The notes below the pieces were generated by a model. That model saw only the letters and a program-made list of their open reading frames with translations. It was not told where the DNA came from and ran no database searches. From an uncultured Dermabacter sp. (GTDB taxonomy: Bacteria; Actinomycetota; Actinomycetes; Actinomycetales; Dermabacteraceae): 64,000 bases of DNA. The position numbers and the translations under genes are program-made. Shown here in pieces: positions 59,140-64,000 of the stretch (position 1 is the stretch's first letter; every line of letters starts with the position of its first letter). The DNA lies in NCBI GenBank assembly GCA_947252755.1, contig CAMXWV010000009.1, positions 1 through 64,000 of the forward strand. The letters run 5' to 3'.

Positions 59140-61416
59140 TCAGCCCTGCTCGCGCGGCATATTGCGCGTGCGGCGAACCGGGCGTGCCTCGCCCTGGTCT
59201 GCTGCGGAGGGGCGAACGGAACCGGTGGTGACGGTTTCGGTGCCGGTTCCGCGCGCGGTGCCGGACGGCGGCTGCGTGGGCGCACTGGGGGCCTCCTGCT
59301 CAGGCGCGGGGGCCGGTGACGCGCCGCGGGCCGGGGTGATGGTGCGAGTCGGCTCCTGCGCAGCCTCTGCGTTGGCACGGGCGCGCCGCTGAATGCTGAG
59401 CCGCGCCGCAGCCTGGCTCTGTCCGCCGCTCGCTGTGCGAGCGGACTCGGGCTGGGCAGCTGTGCTGGAGCCGGCCGAGGCGGAACGCGGCGCTGCCTCT
59501 CCGGTGCGGACCGACCGAACGGCCGGTGCGGGCTGTGCGGTTGGAGCGGGCGGAGCCGACGGGGCAGATTGAACAGTCGGTGCAGGAGGGGCCGACGGAG
59601 CGGACTGGGCGGTCGGCGCCGGCGGTGCCGTTGGAGCGGACTGAGCAGTTGGTGCCGGCTGAGCCGTGGGCACGGACTGGGCCGCCGGAGCCGGCGGGGC
59701 GGCGTGTGCGGCAGCCGGTGCGGACGGCGCAGCAGCCGCTGGCTGAGCCGCGGGTGCTGGTGACGCAGTCGGCGCGGACTGAGCTGCCACAGCAGCGGCC
59801 GCCGGTGCGGCCCGGCGTGGTTCAACGGCCGGCTGACCCGGCTCAGGAGAGCCTGCGCCGTCCACTGCGGGGATGATCTCCGCGTTCTCACCGAAGCCGT
59901 GTTCAGGTGCCTCCAGGTCATTGTTGCGGTTGCGCTTACGGCGCGTTTTGCCCTTGGAGTCCTCGGTGTAGGTGTACGTGGTGGAGCTGTAGCCGTAGGC
60001 GGAGTAGCCGTACTCGGCATCACCGTAGGCCAGGCGGGTGATGAGGTTGCCGGATGCGCGGTTCATCACCACGCCCAGCACATTGCCGCCCACGGTGCGC
60101 ACGCTCTCAATCGCGCGGGTCAGACCTTCCACACGGGTGCGGCCAGGAACCGCCACGATCAGCGCGCCATCAGCATGCCGGCTCAGCAGAACGGCATCGG
60201 TCACCGCCAGGATCGGCGGCGCATCGATGATCACAAAGAAGTCCTTGGTCAGCTGCTCCACGATGTCCTTCATCCGCTGGGAGCCGAGCAGCTCGGACGG
60301 GTTCGGCGGGATCTGACCGGCGGGGATCACGAACAGTCGCTTCGACGACGTCGGCTGAACCACGTCCTCCAGGTCCGCGGCACCGGCGATCAGCTGAGAC
60401 AGGCCCACGGACCCGTCAACACCGAACGCCTTCGCCATCACGGGGCGGCGGAGGTCCGCGTCGATCAGCACCACGCGCTGGCCGGAGCGGGCGATCACTC
60501 GCGCCAGGTTGCCGGACACGGTGGACTTGCCCTCACCCGGCGCGGAGGAGGAGATGACGATGGAGCGCGGCGGATTGTCCACATTCGCAAACCGGAGGTT
60601 GGTGCGAAGCTTGCGCAGCGCCTCCTTCGAATGGAACTCCTTCGGCTCAGGAAGCACACCATCCTTGGTGCGGGTGAGATCACGGGAGTCCGGCAGCACA
60701 CCGATCGCGGTGACCGGGGTCTTGGTGCGGATGTCATCCACAGTGCGCACACGCGAGTCATTGCGGTTGCGCAGCCAGGAGAGACCCAGTGCCATCAGGA
60801 GTCCCGCAGCGCCGCCCGCCGCCCCGAACTTCAAGCGGTTCGGTGCCACCGGCGCGGTGGGCACAGCGGCGGTCTCATAGGAGATGAGGGTCATGGGCGC
60901 GTCTTTAGAGTCACGGTTGCCAGTCAGCAGGAAGGCGCCCTCAGCGTTGACCGCGGAGATCGAAGCGTTCGCAATCTCCTGGGCACGCTGCGGGCTTGAC
61001 GCGCGCGCTGTCACAGTGATGATCGGAACGTTCGGATTGATGTCAGCGGACAGGCTCGAGGCGATCGCGTTGGGGTTCGCGCCTTCAAGGCCGAGATCCT
61101 CGATGATCGTCTTCGCCACCGCCGGAGTGTTGAACAGCGGAAGGAAGGTCTGAGCGGTGCCGTACTTCTCCGCGTCGCCACCGGCGGCGGGAACGTTGCC
61201 GCCCATGGGGATCTGCTCGCCGTTCTCATCCGTTTCAACGCGCGCAGTCACATAGCCCAAGGCCTTCGCCTCGTACACGGTGGGCATCGTATAGGAGTAG
61301 GCGTAGCCGCCTGCGAGGCCCAGCACGGTCATCACAATGATGAGCCCGGCGTTGCGCAGAAGCAGCCGAAAGAATTCTTCAATAGTCACAGCGAACCGTC
61401 GATTCTCATGGGTCAA
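59140..61416 (-). CDS. Polysaccharide chain-length/tyrosine autokinase with long tail
   Basis: The protein has 758 aa. An N-terminal Wzz domain has helices near 23-42 and 196-214. The BY-kinase has Walker A SAPGEGKS (291-298), Walker A' VLIDADLRRP (316-325) and Walker B VIIDAPP (395-401). The tyrosine cluster lies at 464-483 (YGDAEYGYSAYGYSSTTYTY). About 250 residues of Ala/Pro/Ser/Gln-rich repeats follow the cluster, unlike normal family members that end there. Start is unclear: TTG 61416, or GTG 61389 (VTIEEFFRLL). First gene of the polysaccharide operon; it controls polymerisation and export. Confidence 0.9.
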   Translation of the reverse strand: MTHENRRFAVTIEEFFRLLLRNAGLIIVMTVLGLAGGYAYSYTMPTVYEAKALGYVTARVETDENGEQIPMGGNVPAAGGDAEKYGTAQTFLPLFNTPAVAKTIIEDLGLEGANPNAIASSLSADINPNVPIITVTARASSPQRAQEIANASISAVNAEGAFLLTGNRDSKDAPMTLISYETAAVPTAPVAPNRLKFGAAGGAAGLLMALGLSWLRNRNDSRVRTVDDIRTKTPVTAIGVLPDSRDLTRTKDGVLPEPKEFHSKEALRKLRTNLRFANVDNPPRSIVISSSAPGEGKSTVSGNLARVIARSGQRVVLIDADLRRPVMAKAFGVDGSVGLSQLIAGAADLEDVVQPTSSKRLFVIPAGQIPPNPSELLGSQRMKDIVEQLTKDFFVIIDAPPILAVTDAVLLSRHADGALIVAVPGRTRVEGLTRAIESVRTVGGNVLGVVMNRASGNLITRLAYGDAEYGYSAYGYSSTTYTYTEDSKGKTRRKRNRNNDLEAPEHGFGENAEIIPAVDGAGSPEPGQPAVEPRRAAPAAAAVAAQSAPTASPAPAAQPAAAAPSAPAAAHAAPPAPAAQSVPTAQPAPTAQSAPTAPPAPTAQSAPSAPPAPTVQSAPSAPPAPTAQPAPAVRSVRTGEAAPRSASAGSSTAAQPESARTASGGQSQAAARLSIQRRARANAEAAQEPTRTITPARGASPAPAPEQEAPSAPTQPPSGTARGTGTETVTTGSVRPSAADQGEARPVRRTRNMPREQG
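59520..59790 (-). repeat. Degenerate Ala/Pro/Gln/Ser repeat coding region
   Basis: This stretch of the kinase gene encodes roughly 12-residue units of the type PAPTAQSAPSAP and PTAPPAPTAQSA. It begins about 90 residues after the tyrosine cluster and continues toward the C-terminus. Boundaries are approximate. It is likely to vary in length between strains. Confidence 0.6.
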
Positions 61417-61460
61417 TCCAACCCAGGATACCTATCCGTCTGTTTGCGGTATATGGGAAG

Positions 61461-61503
61461 GGGTGCGGTTTTGACCACAGGGTGAACCCGCTCCACCGCA
61501 CCC
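61461..61503. terminator. Inverted repeat between siderophore ATPase and polysaccharide operon
   Basis: GGGTGCGGT (61461-61469) and ACCGCACCC (61495-61503) form a 9-bp stem with a 25-nt loop that contains a second small dyad. It lies in the 114-bp gap after the siderophore ATPase stop. No U-tract is present; it may be a terminator or an operator for the polysaccharide operon. Confidence 0.45.
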
Positions 61504-61530
61504 AAACAGCCGGACAGCAGCTCGCTCGCC

Positions 61531-62322
61531 TCAGCAGTCGCCCGTCCCCGTCCACACGTGCTCAGCACCGAAATACATGGCGAATCGATGCCCGTCATGC
61601 TCCATCACCTGCATGTCCAGGCCGTACACGTCGCGCATCACCTCGGTTGTGACGATCTCCTCCGGGGTGCCCTGCGCAACCACGCTGCCATCCCGCATCG
61701 CCACGATCCGATCCGAGTAGGCGCTGGCGAAGTTAATGTCATGGATGACCACCACAACCGTTTTGCCCAGCTCCTTCGCCGCTCGCTTCACCACCTTCAT
61801 CATCGCCACAGCATGCGGCATGTCGAGGTTGTTGAGCGGCTCGTCGAGCAGGATGTACTCGGTGTCCTGAGCCAGGGTCATCGCCACGAAGGCGCGCTGG
61901 CGCTGCCCGCCGGAGAGCTCGTCGAGGAAGCGTCCGGCCAAGTGGTCCATGTCCATGTAGTCCAGCGCCCGCTCCACGTGCACGCGGTCCTCAATGGTGG
62001 GCCGGCCCTTGGTGTGCGGGTAGCGGCCGAAGGTGACCAAGTCCCGCACGGTCAGGCGGATGTCAATGTGATTGTCCTGACGGAGGATGGCGAGCCGGCG
62101 GGCCAGCACGTCCGACGCGGTGGCGCTCACATCATGCCCGTCCACGCTGACCCGGCCCCCGTCCATGCCGATCAGCCGAGCCATCATGGACAGCAGCGTG
62201 GATTTGCCGGCCCCGTTCGGGCCGATGATCGAGGTGACGCCGCCGGTGTGGATGATGAGTCGCACATCGTCCACCACAGTGGCGTCTCCGTAGACCTTGG
62301 TGACGCCGTCGCAGATGATCAC
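61531..62322 (-). CDS. Siderophore ABC transporter ATP-binding protein
   Basis: The protein has 263 aa. Motifs: Walker A GPNGAGKST, signature LSGGQRQRAFVAM, Walker B YILLDEPLNNLD. It resembles FecE/FhuC-type ATPases of ferric-siderophore importers. Start GTG 62322 lies 3 nt after the stop of the permease gene. It powers the permease pair encoded upstream. The binding protein is not in the window. Confidence 0.92.
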   Translation of the reverse strand: MIICDGVTKVYGDATVVDDVRLIIHTGGVTSIIGPNGAGKSTLLSMMARLIGMDGGRVSVDGHDVSATASDVLARRLAILRQDNHIDIRLTVRDLVTFGRYPHTKGRPTIEDRVHVERALDYMDMDHLAGRFLDELSGGQRQRAFVAMTLAQDTEYILLDEPLNNLDMPHAVAMMKVVKRAAKELGKTVVVVIHDINFASAYSDRIVAMRDGSVVAQGTPEEIVTTEVMRDVYGLDMQVMEHDGHRFAMYFGAEHVWTGTGDC

Positions 62323-62325
62323 AGG

Positions 62326-63354
62326 TCAGAACCCTTTCCGGCGGATAAGCAGCAGGATGAACAGGATGCCACCGGCGAAATCCACCACCACGCTGAGCGC
62401 AGTGGTGAAGCCGAGCAGCCGCTCCAGGATGAGTTGACCGCCCACGAGTGCGATCACACTCATGACCGCGGCCATCGGCAGCGTGTGCCGGTGCTGAGAG
62501 GAACCCGCTGTGACGTAGGCGAGGTGCGCTACCAGCAGCCCGAAGAACGTGGTGGGCCCGGCGAGCGCGGTCGCTGCGGAGACCAACAGTGTGATCGCCA
62601 CCAGCACGTCCAGCTGCACCCGCTGGTAGGGCACGCCGAGCCCCAGAGCGATGTTCCGACCAAGCGCCATCACATCCAATACACGGTGGCGCCGCAGGAT
62701 CAGCGCTGCTCCTGCGATCAGCAGCACGCCGGCGGCGGCGAGGGTCGCGGGGGTGGTGAGCGAGAAGCTGGCGAAGCTCATGTCCTCCACCACCTGGAAC
62801 TCATTCGGATCGAGCATGCGCTGGATGAAGCTGATCACGGAGCGCAGCAGCACGCCCAGGATGATGCCCACCAGCAGCAGCACGTGCAGCGGTCTGCGGG
62901 CCCCGATCAGCAGCCAGCCGTACAGGCCCATCGACACTGCCATCATGACAGCGGCCTGGAGCGCGAACACGATGATATCGCTGGTCTGCAGCACGGCGGT
63001 GGCGCCGAACAGGGCCACGGTTGAGGTGGCCACCATCATGAAGAGCGCGTCGAACCCCATCACACTGGGGGTAAGGATGCGGTTGTGGGTGATGGTCTGG
63101 AAGGCGACGGTGGCGATGCCGATCGCGCTGCCCACCAGGATCATGGAGAGGACGGTAGTGGCACGCCGCTTGACGATGTACTGCCACGCGCCACCCAGGT
63201 CGATGGTGAGGAACACGCTCACCAGCAGGATTGCAACGATGAGGGCGAGCCCCAGGCGGAGGCCGGGGGTGAGGGTGCGGCGGCGTGTCTCGGCAGGGGC
63301 CGGTGCGGATTCGCCGGCCCGGGCTGGTGCGGGGGCGGTGGAGCGGTCACTCAA
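62326..63354 (-). CDS. Siderophore ABC transporter permease (FecCD family)
   Basis: The protein has 342 aa and about nine helices. FecCD-type motifs are visible: SAIGIATVAFQTITHNRILTP and ALGLGVPYQRVQLDVLVAITLLVSAATALAGPTTFFGLLVAHLAY. The N-terminal 25 residues are Ala/Pro-rich. The start seems to be TTG 63354, which overlaps the preceding permease stop by 8 bp. It forms a heterodimer with the other permease. Confidence 0.9.
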   Translation of the reverse strand: MSDRSTAPAPARAGESAPAPAETRRRTLTPGLRLGLALIVAILLVSVFLTIDLGGAWQYIVKRRATTVLSMILVGSAIGIATVAFQTITHNRILTPSVMGFDALFMMVATSTVALFGATAVLQTSDIIVFALQAAVMMAVSMGLYGWLLIGARRPLHVLLLVGIILGVLLRSVISFIQRMLDPNEFQVVEDMSFASFSLTTPATLAAAGVLLIAGAALILRRHRVLDVMALGRNIALGLGVPYQRVQLDVLVAITLLVSAATALAGPTTFFGLLVAHLAYVTAGSSQHRHTLPMAAVMSVIALVGGQLILERLLGFTTALSVVVDFAGGILFILLLIRRKGF

Positions 63355-64000
63355 CGGGGGCGCTCCTCTGCAGCAGCAGGATAAGGAAGACCAGCGATCC
63401 CACGATGCCCATGATCACGCCGAGCGGCACCTCGTACGGGTAGCGGACCAAGCGGCCGATGATGTCGCACAGGAGCACCACCCCGGCGCCGAGCAGCGCC
63501 ACCCAGGGGATCGCGCGGCGGATATTGTCCCCGATGAACAGGGCCACGATATTCGGCACGATGAGTCCCAGGAACGGGATCGCGCCCACGGTGATCACCA
63601 CGATGGAGGTGGCGAGCGCTACCAGGGACAGGCCCATGCTCATCACGGCGCGGTGGTTGAGGCCCAGGTTGGTGGTGAAGTCCTCCCCCAGTCCGGCCAC
63701 GGTGAATCGGTCCGCCATGATCCAGACGGCGAACGCTACCGCCGCGAGCAGCCACAGCATTTCGTAGCGACCCTTGACCACGCCTGACAGGTCCGCGCTG
63801 AGCCAGGCGCCCAGGCCCTGGCTCATGTTGCCCTTGTAGGCGATGAACGTGGTGATGGAGGAGATGATGCCGCCGAGCATCAGTCCAATCAGCGGAACGA
63901 TCAGCACGGTGCGCAGCGGCACCGCGCGCAGGATTGCCACGAACAGAGCGGTGCCGGCGAGCGCTGTGAGGGTGCCGAAGCCCATCTTCGCCCAGAGCGG
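63347..64000 (-). CDS. Siderophore ABC transporter permease, partial
   Basis: At least 217 C-terminal residues are present. The frame stays open to the right edge, so the start lies outside the window. GLNHRAVMSMGLSLVALATSIVVITVGAIPFLGLIVPNIVALFIGDN is the FecCD signature region. It precedes the second permease and the ATPase in the same operon. The substrate-binding lipoprotein may lie further upstream. Confidence 0.9.
   Translation of the reverse strand, partial: PLWAKMGFGTLTALAGTALFVAILRAVPLRTVLIVPLIGLMLGGIISSITTFIAYKGNMSQGLGAWLSADLSGVVKGRYEMLWLLAAVAFAVWIMADRFTVAGLGEDFTTNLGLNHRAVMSMGLSLVALATSIVVITVGAIPFLGLIVPNIVALFIGDNIRRAIPWVALLGAGVVLLCDIIGRLVRYPYEVPLGVIMGIVGSLVFLILLLQRSAPVE

Overview
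The window is a gene-dense, high-GC chromosome segment from an actinobacterium, most likely a Micrococcales member. A Dermabacteraceae-like host is a guess from overall gene content and is not proven. The supporting signs are strong GC preference in third codon positions, TANNNT -10 boxes placed 6-7 nt before start codons (leaderless mRNAs), GTG/TTG starts, chains of 4-nt ATGA/GTGA gene overlaps, a SNF2 helicase next to a SWIM zinc-finger protein, and a BY-kinase-linked polysaccharide locus. There is no rRNA, CRISPR array, prophage or insertion sequence. The only RNA gene is a tRNA-Ser(CGA).

Layout. 1-4.2 kb: a gene-free stretch with a short direct repeat, tRNA-Ser, an oligopeptidase B-type peptidase, and a YkvI-like transporter with an AT-rich palindrome upstream. 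4.3-9.2 kb: an unknown Pro/Gln-rich membrane protein and the methionine importer metN-metI-metQ. 9.3-12.0 kb: a histidine kinase, its response regulator, and a small anchored protein with a tandemly repeated poly-Asp tail. 12.0-20.5 kb: an SRPBCC protein, tadA, upp, a Met-rich 32-codon leaderless ORF before a receiver-less winged-helix protein, a MinD-like ATPase with an altered Walker A, and the SNF2/SWIM pair. 20.5-32.3 kb: two MFS transporters, a serine beta-lactamase-fold hydrolase, a C-terminally anchored Ser/Thr kinase, an EEP phosphatase/nuclease, a pyruvyltransferase/FrhB pair, dnaB and an unknown helical protein. 32.4-38.9 kb: an ABC exporter/flippase, an RND pump and a MATE transporter.

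39.0-44.5 kb holds the most unusual set. It has a low-molecular-weight tyrosine phosphatase and a MauE-thioredoxin fusion on the plus strand, then a translationally coupled manA-pqqD-like-hprK-like operon on the minus strand. A NTP_transf_5-like nucleotidyltransferase diverges from manA over face-to-face, overlapping -10 boxes. HprK-like, PqqD-like and nucleotidyltransferase proteins together recall RiPP tailoring (lasso-peptide accessory K and N proteins) and the 'HPr-rel-A' type sets found near polysaccharide loci. No precursor peptide, cyclase or B2 protease is visible here.

44.4-61.4 kb is one long minus-strand surface-polysaccharide operon: tyrosine autokinase/chain-length protein, glycosyltransferases, a protein with HP and S(S/T) motifs (possible nonulosonate transferase), a CMP-nonulosonate synthetase, a CBS-NeuB-SAF-TIM-barrel fusion, a Wzy-like ligase/polymerase, a GT2-GT4 fusion, a polyprenyl-phosphate sugar transferase and VanZ. 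No Wzx flippase lies inside the operon; the ABC and MATE proteins 6-30 kb away are candidates. The tyrosine phosphatase is a plausible antagonist of the kinase. The window ends in a siderophore-type ABC importer whose first permease runs off the right edge.
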